Shown here piece after piece: positions 7,514 through 14,743 of a stretch of DNA of 15,993 nucleotides. Origin of the DNA: UPXZ01 sp964345395 (lineage in GTDB: Bacteria > Bacteroidota > Bacteroidia > Bacteroidales > Paludibacteraceae); the NCBI GenBank assembly GCA_964345395.1, contig CAYFRA010000043.1, forward strand, positions 1 through 15,993, in the 5' to 3' direction. The position numbers were made by a program, and so were the translations under genes. The notes under the pieces are model-generated. The model was not told where the DNA came from. It made no database searches and saw only the letters and a list, made by a program, of their open reading frames with translations. Numbering within the stretch: position 1 is the first letter of the stretch; every line of letters begins with the position of its first letter.

Positions 7514-8008
7514 TTAAATGTATTTAGTACCTTTTGGTTGATCCGAATCAATATCTAAATCTAAATCGTTGATGATTTTCATACGTGTTGGTTTACAGAA
7601 ATAGAGAGCTATTGCCGCAATAGCCGCCGCAAAAATCAATGATTGCGAATGCATAAAAAATGCCAACACAACGCCCACTACAAATGCAATGCCAATAACC
7701 CATATTCTGATAGAGGCTGCTTTTTTATACTTTCTAAACTGCTCATATTGGTCTGTTTCGTTTTGTAGCTTCAAATTGTTTTTGTGAAACAGGTAAAGCG
7801 CCGAAGGGATTGAGAGTAATAAATATAAAATATATGCAGTTTGCAGATTAGATGCCAAACTACTTTGTGGATCTATCTTTCTAACTTCTACGTGGGTATA
7901 AGTCAAAAAGAAAAACACAATTACAGCTACAATTACCAACAAATAGATGGTGTAATAAATCACATTAATTGACCTACCTAAAAGTCTAATTTTTCTTTCT
8001 AAATTCAT
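7514..8008 (-). CDS. Small four-helix membrane protein, function unknown
   Basis: A 164-residue inner-membrane protein that I do not recognise by name. Four hydrophobic segments are visible at about 16-36, 55-75, 101-119 and 122-138. They are separated by an extracytoplasmic or cytoplasmic loop (about 38-54) and a charged Gln/Glu/Lys-rich loop (76-98, 'LQNETDQYEQFRKYKK'). The C-terminal tail is acidic (DLDLDIDSD at 148-156). There are no enzymatic motifs. It starts only five bases after the recR stop and is followed by the HAD gene, so it is certainly co-transcribed with recR. The position suggests nothing specific about recombination; such gene groups may only be operon neighbours. Confidence 0.8.
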   Translation of the reverse strand: MNLERKIRLLGRSINVIYYTIYLLVIVAVIVFFFLTYTHVEVRKIDPQSSLASNLQTAYILYLLLSIPSALYLFHKNNLKLQNETDQYEQFRKYKKAASIRIWVIGIAFVVGVVLAFFMHSQSLIFAAAIAAIALYFCKPTRMKIINDLDLDIDSDQPKGTKYI

Positions 8009-8013
8009 TATCT

Positions 8014-8634
8014 TTACTTAAAAGAGTTAGTAAAATCAACCCTATTGACAATGGAGCGTCCGAGTGTTACCTCATCAGCATACTCCAGCTCATCTCCAAT
8101 GGCCACACCTCTTGCAATGGTCGTTATTTTAATATCAAACGCAGAAATCTTCCGAAATATATAAAAGTTGGTCGTATCTCCCTCCATAGTTGTGCTCAAT
8201 GCCAAAATAATCTCTTTGACTGGCTCTGTTTTCAAACGTTCAACCAAAGCTTCAATCTCTAAATCATTGGGGCTAACACCATCCATTGGCGAAATAACAC
8301 CACCAAGCACATGATACAAGCCTTTGTATTGCTGCGTATTCTCAATTGCAATTACATCTTTGACATTTTCAACAACACAAATAGTGTGCCTGTCGCGTGA
8401 AGGGTTGACACATATTTCGCAAGTCTCATTATCAGATAAATTATGACATTGCTTACAGTAAATGATTTCGTTTCGGAGTTTGATAAATGCGTTTCCAAAC
8501 TGCTCAACCTCCTCTTCCGACTGTTTAAGCAAGTGCAGCACCAAACGAAAAGCTGTTTTTCGTCCGATTCCAGGCAGCTTCGAAAACTCGTTTATCGCAT
8601 TTTCTAATAGTGTAGATGAAAATTGTTGTTGCAT
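8014..8634 (-). CDS. recR: Recombination mediator protein RecR
   Basis: RecR acts with RecO (and RecF) to load RecA on single-stranded DNA at gaps. The protein is 206 residues from ATG 8634, near the usual 200. In order: helix-hairpin-helix near 18-30 (SKLPGIGRKTAFR), a four-cysteine zinc finger with C60, C63, C72 and C75 (YCKQCHNL ... CEICVNP), a Toprim domain from about 84 (ICVVENVKDVIAIE), and the Walker-B-like C-terminal region around 'GDELEYADEVTLGRSI'. The start extension to 8688 was rejected: residues before MQQQFSS do not resemble RecR, and a -7 promoter box lies within them, 23 bases upstream of ATG 8634. It is the first gene of a minus-strand cluster of four and is divergent from the symporter gene. 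Confidence 0.95.
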   Translation of the reverse strand: MQQQFSSTLLENAINEFSKLPGIGRKTAFRLVLHLLKQSEEEVEQFGNAFIKLRNEIIYCKQCHNLSDNETCEICVNPSRDRHTICVVENVKDVIAIENTQQYKGLYHVLGGVISPMDGVSPNDLEIEALVERLKTEPVKEIILALSTTMEGDTTNFYIFRKISAFDIKITTIARGVAIGDELEYADEVTLGRSIVNRVDFTNSFK

Positions 8635-8656
8635 CAATAGTATAAATTTTCGACTA

Positions 8657-8664
8657 CAAAAATA
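8657..8664 (-). promoter_or_regulatory. -7 promoter box of the recR cluster
   Basis: TATTTTTG followed by T on the minus strand matches TAnnTTTGY. It ends 23 bases before the recR ATG, essentially the same spacing as at relA. No -33 TTTG is found at the usual distance. Confidence 0.55.
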
Positions 8665-8737
8665 CAAAATATATACGACATTTGCCATTATAGTTAGCTA
8701 TATTAGAAATATTTTATTTTATCTAAATTTTCTTTTT

Positions 8738-8745
8738 TATCTTTG
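8738..8745 (+). promoter_or_regulatory. -7 promoter box of the symporter-engB operon
   Basis: TATCTTTG followed by C matches TAnnTTTGY on the plus strand. It ends 27 bases before ATG 8772. The recR and symporter boxes point away from each other inside the 137-base gap. The expected -33 position is T-rich but has no clean TTTG. Confidence 0.55.
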
Positions 8746-8771
8746 CAAGCTTATCAGAAACAAAATTGCAT

Positions 8772-10241
8772 ATGTCTTCATCATTGGTAATACTTATTCT
8801 ACTCCTCTATTTTGCTGTTTTATTGGGTGTTTCGTACTTTGTTAGCAAAAGCAATTCGGATAATGACGCTTTTTTTAGGGCAAACAAAAAGTCACCTTGG
8901 TGGATTGTTGCTTTTGGTATGATTGGTTCATCTATCTCTGGTGTTACCTTTGTTTCTGTGCCTGGTATGGTACGCGATGTCAGCTTCAACTATATGCAAA
9001 CGGTGTTTGGCTTCTTTTTTGGCTATATCATCATCGCTTTGGTGCTGCTGCCGCTTTACTATCGTCTTAATCTGACTTCAATCTATAGCTATTTGGGCGA
9101 TCGATTAGGTGTGAAATCATATAAAACTGGTGCCTCTTTTTTCTTCATTGGGAAAATCATTGGTGCTGCTGCTCGCCTCTATTTAGTTGCAATGATTTTG
9201 CAAATCACAGTTTTTGAAGAGATGGGCATCCCTTTTTGGATCAATGTGAGTGTGATAAGTTTGCTTATCTGGCTTTATACACAAAAAAGCGGTATCAAAA
9301 CTGTGATTTGGACTGATACCATCCAAACGCTTATTATGTTAGTGGCTCTTGTGCTCATAATTGCAGGCGTATGGAAGCAGTTAGATTTGCCAAGAACTGA
9401 AATTCTATCTTACTTGAAAAAAAGTCCGACAACAAAAATTTTCGTATTTGATGATTGGCAAAACCGCCAATATTTCTGGAAACAGTTTATTAGTGGAATG
9501 TTTATACCCATTGTGATGACAGGCTTAGACCAAGATATGATGCAGAAAAACCTGACCATCAAAACTCTGAAAGATGCACAAAAAAATATGTATAGCTACG
9601 GGATTTTGTTTGTACCTTTCAATCTTCTGTTTTTAACGCTTGGTGCACTTTTGTTGATTTTGGCTAATCAGAATGGCATTGTGCTTCCTGATCGCTCTGA
9701 TGATATCCTCACTGTTTTTGCTACCACGCATTTGGGTGGCACGGTGCATCTGTTTTTTGTTCTTGGAATTGTTGCAGCAGCTTTTTCGAGTGCCGACTCA
9801 GCCCTCACCGCTCTCACCACATCTTTCTCCATTGACATTCTCAACCTCAACGAAAACGACAACAGCAATCTTGCTAAGCTAACCCGCAGATGGGTGCATA
9901 TCGGCATCACGGTGTTGATGATATTGATCATCCTTATTTTCGATGCACTCAACAGTAGAAGCCTAATTGATGCTATTTATACCATCGTTTCCTATACTTA
10001 CGGACCTCTGTTGGGGCTTTTTGCATTTGGCTTATTCACAAAAAAGGAGACCAAAGATAAATTTGTTCCTTATGTCGCCATTGCATCGCCCATTATTTGC
10101 TATGTGTTGAATCTTGTTTCGATTAAATATTGGGGCTATGCCTTCGGTTACGAATTGCTTATGTTGAATGGATTGCTTACTTTTGTTGGTCTTTACTTAA
10201 TGAAACAGAATAAGAAACAGATAAAACCAACAAGATTATGA
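8772..10241 (+). CDS. Sodium:solute symporter (SSS family)
   Basis: Inner-membrane secondary transporter of the SSS/SLC5 type, 489 residues from ATG 8772, with about 13 hydrophobic helices. A TTG two codons earlier (8766) is possible but less likely. Family marks are 'GSSISGVTFVSVPGMV' in the second helix, 'GAAARLYLVAMIL', and the sodium-site helix 'AAAFSSADSALTALTTSFSI' near 335-355. These are compatible with Na+ coupling by the usual LeuT-fold residues. The solute cannot be read from the sequence; relatives move sugars, sialic acid, amino acids or monocarboxylates. Its TGA stop overlaps the engB start in ATGA (10238-10241), so both are translated from one message. It is driven by the box at 8738-8745. 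Confidence 0.9.
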   Translation: MSSSLVILILLLYFAVLLGVSYFVSKSNSDNDAFFRANKKSPWWIVAFGMIGSSISGVTFVSVPGMVRDVSFNYMQTVFGFFFGYIIIALVLLPLYYRLNLTSIYSYLGDRLGVKSYKTGASFFFIGKIIGAAARLYLVAMILQITVFEEMGIPFWINVSVISLLIWLYTQKSGIKTVIWTDTIQTLIMLVALVLIIAGVWKQLDLPRTEILSYLKKSPTTKIFVFDDWQNRQYFWKQFISGMFIPIVMTGLDQDMMQKNLTIKTLKDAQKNMYSYGILFVPFNLLFLTLGALLLILANQNGIVLPDRSDDILTVFATTHLGGTVHLFFVLGIVAAAFSSADSALTALTTSFSIDILNLNENDNSNLAKLTRRWVHIGITVLMILIILIFDALNSRSLIDAIYTIVSYTYGPLLGLFAFGLFTKKETKDKFVPYVAIASPIICYVLNLVSIKYWGYAFGYELLMLNGLLTFVGLYLMKQNKKQIKPTRL

Positions 10242-10840
10242 ACATAAAATCAGCCGAATTTGTAATTAGCAACACCGATTATAACAAATGTCCTGAGGGC
10301 AATAATCCTGAGTATGCTTTTATTGGTCGATCCAATGTGGGTAAGTCGTCCCTTATCAATATGTTAGCCAACAAAAGAGGTTTGGCTATGACCTCATCCA
10401 AACCCGGAAAGACATTGTTAATCAATCATTTCATCATCAACAAAGAGTGGTATTTAGTCGATTTGCCGGGCTATGGCTACGCTACCATCAGCAAAGTGAT
10501 GCGCGCCAATCTCAAAAAGATAATTGATGGCTACATCCTCAATCGTGAGCAGATGCTCAATCTTTTTTTATTGATAGATAGTCGCCACGAGCCACAAAAA
10601 ATTGATACTGAATTTATGGAGTGGTTGGGGGTGAGTGGTGTGCCTTTTTCTATTGTATTCACAAAAGCCGACAAACTCTCAACAACGCAGCTTCAAAAGA
10701 ATATCAGCATTTATAAAGAAAAACTACAAGAAAGTTGGGAAGAATTACCACCTATTTTCATCACTTCATCAGAAAAAAAGATGGGGCGTGACGAAATTTT
10801 AGATTATATCGATTCGATAAATAAAGAGATGAAAGTATAA
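10238..10840 (+). CDS. engB: Ribosome biogenesis GTP-binding protein EngB (YsxC/YihA)
   Basis: TRAFAC-class GTPase needed for late assembly of the 50S subunit in the bacteria where it has been studied. It is 200 residues, the usual length. G1 is GRSNVGKSS at 30-38. The G2 threonine lies in 'SSKPGKTLLIN'. G3 is DLPGYG at 75-80, G4 is TKAD at 142-145 and G5 is TSS at 176-178. All motifs look intact. The start codon overlaps the stop of the sodium symporter gene by four bases, so translation is likely coupled. A 10-bp hairpin starts 64 bases after the stop and may end the transcript. Confidence 0.95.
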   Translation: MNIKSAEFVISNTDYNKCPEGNNPEYAFIGRSNVGKSSLINMLANKRGLAMTSSKPGKTLLINHFIINKEWYLVDLPGYGYATISKVMRANLKKIIDGYILNREQMLNLFLLIDSRHEPQKIDTEFMEWLGVSGVPFSIVFTKADKLSTTQLQKNISIYKEKLQESWEELPPIFITSSEKKMGRDEILDYIDSINKEMKV

Positions 10841-10903
10841 AGAGATCTGTATAGATTTTGGATTGATGTATAGCTTTGAAGAGTTACAAAAACTGTAGAT
10901 ATC

Positions 10904-10930
10904 AAGATGATTGAAAGAAACAATCATCTT
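10904..10930 (+). terminator. Hairpin after engB, possible terminator
   Basis: AAGATGATTG (10904-10913) and CAATCATCTT (10921-10930) pair perfectly around a seven-base loop. The stem is AT-rich and the T-rich stretch (CTTATTTCTTTT) begins only about nine bases later, so it is not a textbook intrinsic terminator. A weaker hairpin, CAGAT/ATCTG at 10952-10967, follows. The rest of the 210-base gap up to dinB shows no gene; it does hold GTTTCAC twice (10967-10973 and 10982-10988). Confidence 0.45.
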
Positions 10931-11050
10931 ATTGATGCTCTTATTTCTTTTCAGATAAAATAATCTGTTTCACCCAATGAGGTTTCACGTAGCTACAAAT
11001 CATAATCGATTATTTTCCATTCGGATAACTTGTTTTCTACACTTCTTTAA

Positions 11051-12142
11051 ATGAAAGCATATCGTAAAATAATACATATCGATATGGATGCATTTTATGC
11101 GTCTGTAGAGCAACGCGATTTTCCAGAATATAGCGGCAAACCGCTTATTGTAGGTGGAACGCACCAACGTGGTGTGGTGGCTGCTGCAAGTTATGAGGCG
11201 AGAAAGTATGGCATCCACTCAGCTATGTCAGCCAAACGAGCATTCCGCCTATGCCCCGATTTGATAGCCGTAAAGCATCGTATGGATGTTTATAAATCAG
11301 TATCATACGAGATTAGAGCTATATTTTATGAATACACTGATTTGGTAGAACCGCTATCCTTAGATGAGGCATTTTTGGATGTAACGGAAAATAAGAAAGG
11401 TATCGAATTGGCGCAAGATATAGCTAAAGAGATAAAGCAACGTATCAAACAAGAGTTGAAACTAACTGCCTCAGCTGGTATATCTTACAATAAATTTTTA
11501 GCGAAAATAGCTTCAGATATACAAAAACCCGATGGATTGACTGTTATTCACCCAAAAAGAGCAGACGAGGTACTTAAAAAACTGCCAATTGAAGCTTTTT
11601 GGGGTGTAGGTAAGGTTACAGCAGAGCGTATGCACCAGTTGGGAATCTTGAATGGAGAAGATTTGCGTGCAAAAGAGAAACAATTTCTTGTCGGCCATTT
11701 TGGGAAGATGGGAAATCTATTTTACCATTTTGCACGCGGTGAAGATGAACGAGAAGTAGAACCCAATCGGGAGCGGCTTTCAGTGGGGTGCGAACGTACT
11801 TATAGCGAAGATTTATTTGAGCTTACTGATATTTACACTAAATTTGAGGAGCTTGCTATAGAGTTGGATACTCGCATCGAAAAGAATAATTTTCACGGCT
11901 ACACCTTCAATCTGAAAGTGAAGTTGGATGACTTCAAAATTATCAATCGAAGCAAAACTTTTGACGAACCAATTCATTCTATTTCAGATTATTTAAACCT
12001 TGCTAAAGAGCTTTTTGAAACGGTTGATACGCAAAAACAAGGTGTTCGACTTTTGGGTTTGTCCATCTCAAATCCGCGTGAAAAAGAGATGGAAAGTGAT
12101 TTGGTAGATTTGCAATTGAAAATTCCTTTTGAATATTTTTGA
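11051..12142 (+). CDS. dinB: DNA polymerase IV (Y-family translesion polymerase)
   Basis: Error-prone Y-family polymerase that copies past lesions at stalled forks. It is 363 residues, normal for DinB. The palm holds IHIDMDAFYASVEQ with Asp11, plus SLDEAFLD with Asp105 and Glu106, the three metal-binding acids; Phe15 is the expected steric gate against ribonucleotides. 'SAGISYNKFLAKIASD' and 'KPDGLTVI' are family motifs, and a helix-hairpin-helix thumb lies near 174-205 (LPIEAFWGVGKVTAERM). The little-finger domain fills about 240-340. The C-terminal end 'LQLKIPFEYF' contains QLKIPF, which fits a beta-clamp binding motif. Transcription is probably separate from engB, given the gap and hairpin. 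I recognise no LexA operator, and a -7 box is not convincing upstream. Confidence 0.95.
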   Translation: MKAYRKIIHIDMDAFYASVEQRDFPEYSGKPLIVGGTHQRGVVAAASYEARKYGIHSAMSAKRAFRLCPDLIAVKHRMDVYKSVSYEIRAIFYEYTDLVEPLSLDEAFLDVTENKKGIELAQDIAKEIKQRIKQELKLTASAGISYNKFLAKIASDIQKPDGLTVIHPKRADEVLKKLPIEAFWGVGKVTAERMHQLGILNGEDLRAKEKQFLVGHFGKMGNLFYHFARGEDEREVEPNRERLSVGCERTYSEDLFELTDIYTKFEELAIELDTRIEKNNFHGYTFNLKVKLDDFKIINRSKTFDEPIHSISDYLNLAKELFETVDTQKQGVRLLGLSISNPREKEMESDLVDLQLKIPFEYF

Positions 12143-12271
12143 TTGGCTTTTTTCAGAAATCTTTTAATTGAGTCGTTTATACCTATTTGCCAGCAATTAA
12201 AAAAACTGAGAATAATCATCCAAGTAACAGTTAAATTTTGTTATTTTTAATAATCGAAGCAAATACATAGC

Positions 12272-12279
12272 TATCTTTG
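12272..12279 (+). promoter_or_regulatory. -7 promoter box of the TonB receptor-DUF4249 operon
   Basis: TATCTTTG followed by T matches TAnnTTTGY. It ends 46 bases before the receptor ATG at 12326 but only 17 bases before an upstream ATG at 12297. A TTTG at 12237-12240 is too far away (31 bases) to be the -33 element. The rest of the 183-base gap after dinB shows only a weak 9-base inverted repeat. Confidence 0.5.
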
Positions 12280-12296
12280 TGCACTGTTTGAGTGTA

Positions 12297-12350
12297 ATGA
12301 AAACAAAACTAATAACATTTATCATATGCGAAGTTTTACTACCTACCTAA
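12297..12350 (+). other. Possible 17-codon leader ORF overlapping the receptor start
   Basis: ATG at 12297 opens a frame reading MKTKLITFIICEVLLPT and ends with TAA at 12348-12350, 25 bases inside the receptor gene and in a different frame. It starts 17 bases after the -7 box, the same leader length as other starts in this window. No Shine-Dalgarno sequence precedes it. It could be translated and coupled to the receptor start, or be accidental. The predicted peptide is hydrophobic. Confidence 0.25.
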
Positions 12351-14737
12351 GCTTATTCTTGCTTATTTCTACACAATTACTTGCAAAAGATTACACCATT
12401 AGCGGTTATGTTACCAATCAGAGAGGTAACGAGACTTTAATTGGTGCTACAATTCTTGATATAGGATCTGGAAAAGGTAGCGTTAGCAATTCATATGGTT
12501 TCTATTCACTCACAATTCCCGAAGGCGAGGTGAGTTTGCGTTACTCTTATGTGGGTTTTACGCCTATTGTTATCGATTTGCACCTCAAGAAAGATACCCT
12601 TATTTCTATACAATTAGATGAGGCTACAGAACTGAAAGAGCTGACGGTGATAGGACATCATAGCGAGTTGGGAGTGAAGGGTACTCAAATGAGTGCCGTG
12701 GAGGTGCCGATTGCTCAAATTAAATCTATCCCATCACTTTTTGGAGAAACCGATGTTTTGAAAGCTTTGCAGTTGCTACCCGGTGTTCAGGGTGGTACTG
12801 AGGGTTCTGCTGGTCTTTATGTGCGTGGCGGTGGTCCCGATGAAAACTTGTTGCTTTTAGATGGCGTGCCTGTATATAATGTCAATCATCTATTTGGTTT
12901 CTTTTCGGTGTTCAATGCAGATGCTATCAAAAACGTAACGCTCTACAAAGGAAATTTTCCTGCTCGCTTTGGTGGCAGGCTATCGTCTGTTTTGGATGTG
13001 AGAATGAACGATGGGAATATGCAAGAGTATCACGGAAATATAAGCGTTGGTTTAATTTCATCAAAAATCAATTTAGAGGGTCCAATAGTTAAAGATAAAA
13101 CAAGCTTTAACCTCTCGGCACGTCGCACCTATTTTGATGTTTTGACACAACCAATAATCAAATATGTTGCCAAAAAAGAGGGAGCAGGTAATACATCGGC
13201 TGGCTATTATTTTTACGATTTTAATGCTAAGATAAACCATAAGTTTTCTGATAAAGATAGGCTTTACTTCAGTTTTTACTCGGGTGATGACGCTATTTAC
13301 GCTTCATTCAAAACGAGGAGTGGTTCAAGATATGACGATGTTAAATATAGAGAACAGATGAAAATGAATTGGGATTGGGGTAATTTGATTGCTGCTGTGA
13401 GATGGAACCATGTGGTAAATAGCAAGATTTTTATGAATACAACTGCATCATATACCCGCTATCGTTTTATTCTGGGAATGAAAAATATATATGAGGAGAT
13501 TCCCGCTTCAAGAAATGACTACGCTGCTTCAATTGCTTATGACTCTGGTATCGAGGATTATTCCGCAAAAGTTGATTTTGATTACACACCAAATAATAAT
13601 CACGATATAAAGTTTGGTGCCAATTATCTTTATCATCAATTCAAACCTGGTGTTTCGTCATTCAAAGAGACCTCTTCTAATGAAAATCCCATTGACATAA
13701 CTGTTGGTGATAAACCTATCTTTTCTCACGAAACAGCTCTTTATATTGAAGATAATATGAGCATATCTGAATTTTTTAAAGTAAATATGGGTCTGCATCA
13801 CTCTTCTTTTTTTGTTCAGAATAAATTTTACCACTCTCTTCAACCTCGCGTTAGTGCTCGGATGTTGTTGAGCGACAATCTCTCTTTCAAAGCAGCCTAC
13901 GCTTATATGTCGCAATATATTCATTTGCTATCTAATAATAATATAAGTCTGCCTACCGACTTGTGGGTTCCGGTAACCAATCAGATTGAACCTATGTCGT
14001 CAAATCAATATTCGGCTGGCCTTTTTTATAATTTGAAAAATTGGGTCGATTTGTCGGTTGAGGGCTATTATAAAACGATGGATAATATCATAGAATATAA
14101 AGATGGTGCAAGTTTTTGGGGCTCTTCCACAGGCTGGGAAGAGAAAGTGAGTATGGGGCGTGGATGGTCATATGGTGTGGAGTTTTTGGCTCAACGCTCT
14201 TATGGTAATACTACGGGTTGGTTGGGTTATACTTGGGCTAAAGCAGAGCGGCTTTTTGATAGAGAAGGGCAGGAGATAAACTTTGGGCAGGTTTTCCCAG
14301 CTAAGTATGATCGCCGACACGATATCAGCTTAGTTGCTACACATAAATTTAGTGATCGTATAGATCTATCAGGAACTTGGGTTTACAGCACTGGCAATAC
14401 TGGCACCTTAGAAGAGCATCATTACCAATTAGGTCCTACACCTGAAAGTGATGGCTTTTTTTCATATTCGGAGTCGCTGCCTTATATACCATCTCGTAAT
14501 AATTTCAGATACCCAAGCTATCATCGTATGGACTTAGGTGTCAATTTTCACAAACAAAAAAAACACGGTGTTCGCACTTGGAATTTAAGTGTGTATAATC
14601 TTTATAATCAGTACAACCCTTTTATGGTCTATGTCAGTAGCGATTATGATTATCAGCTTAACAAGTCAACAAAAAAGCTGATGAAAGTGAGTATTTTCCC
14701 AATCATTCCATCATTAAGTTATTCTTATAAATTTTAG
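12326..14737 (+). CDS. TonB-dependent receptor with carboxypeptidase-regulatory-like domain
   Basis: Outer-membrane receptor of 803 residues. Residues 1-20 form a signal peptide ending LLA-K. A carboxypeptidase-regulatory-like domain fills about 24-107 ('ISGYVTNQRGNETLIGATI', 'SNSYGFYSLTIPEG', 'YSYVGFTPI'). The plug follows at about 115-235 with 'KALQLLPGVQGG', YVRGGGPDEN, 'LLDGVPVYNVNHLFGFF' and 'FPARFGGRLSSVLDVRM'. The remainder is the 22-strand-type barrel, ending with the aromatic C-terminus SYKF expected for barrel insertion. It is shorter than classical SusC (about 1000 residues) and matches the class that pairs with DUF4249 lipoproteins, whose gene follows after six bases. The pair likely binds and imports one nutrient, substrate unknown. 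The start is ATG 12326; no in-frame ATG, GTG or TTG lies just upstream. Confidence 0.92.
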   Translation: MRSFTTYLSLFLLISTQLLAKDYTISGYVTNQRGNETLIGATILDIGSGKGSVSNSYGFYSLTIPEGEVSLRYSYVGFTPIVIDLHLKKDTLISIQLDEATELKELTVIGHHSELGVKGTQMSAVEVPIAQIKSIPSLFGETDVLKALQLLPGVQGGTEGSAGLYVRGGGPDENLLLLDGVPVYNVNHLFGFFSVFNADAIKNVTLYKGNFPARFGGRLSSVLDVRMNDGNMQEYHGNISVGLISSKINLEGPIVKDKTSFNLSARRTYFDVLTQPIIKYVAKKEGAGNTSAGYYFYDFNAKINHKFSDKDRLYFSFYSGDDAIYASFKTRSGSRYDDVKYREQMKMNWDWGNLIAAVRWNHVVNSKIFMNTTASYTRYRFILGMKNIYEEIPASRNDYAASIAYDSGIEDYSAKVDFDYTPNNNHDIKFGANYLYHQFKPGVSSFKETSSNENPIDITVGDKPIFSHETALYIEDNMSISEFFKVNMGLHHSSFFVQNKFYHSLQPRVSARMLLSDNLSFKAAYAYMSQYIHLLSNNNISLPTDLWVPVTNQIEPMSSNQYSAGLFYNLKNWVDLSVEGYYKTMDNIIEYKDGASFWGSSTGWEEKVSMGRGWSYGVEFLAQRSYGNTTGWLGYTWAKAERLFDREGQEINFGQVFPAKYDRRHDISLVATHKFSDRIDLSGTWVYSTGNTGTLEEHHYQLGPTPESDGFFSYSESLPYIPSRNNFRYPSYHRMDLGVNFHKQKKHGVRTWNLSVYNLYNQYNPFMVYVSSDYDYQLNKSTKKLMKVSIFPIIPSLSYSYKF

Positions 14738-14743
14738 ACGATT

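Noticed and set aside
7492..7551. 20-residue extension of the HAD phosphatase from TTG 7551
   Set aside because: It overlaps the upstream membrane protein gene and adds residues before the first core strand; ATG 7491 gives the normal family length.
8635..8688. 18-residue extension of RecR
   Set aside because: It is outside the family and holds the recR -7 box at 8657-8664.
9668..9952. 94-codon open frame antisense to the symporter gene
   Set aside because: It is fully inside a well-supported gene and has no recognisable domain; a shadow of codon bias on the other strand.
12162..12202. TTTTAATTG/CAATTAAAA inverted repeat after dinB as a terminator
   Set aside because: The stem is nearly all A/T with a 23-base loop, so it is likely to be unstable and expected by chance in this composition.
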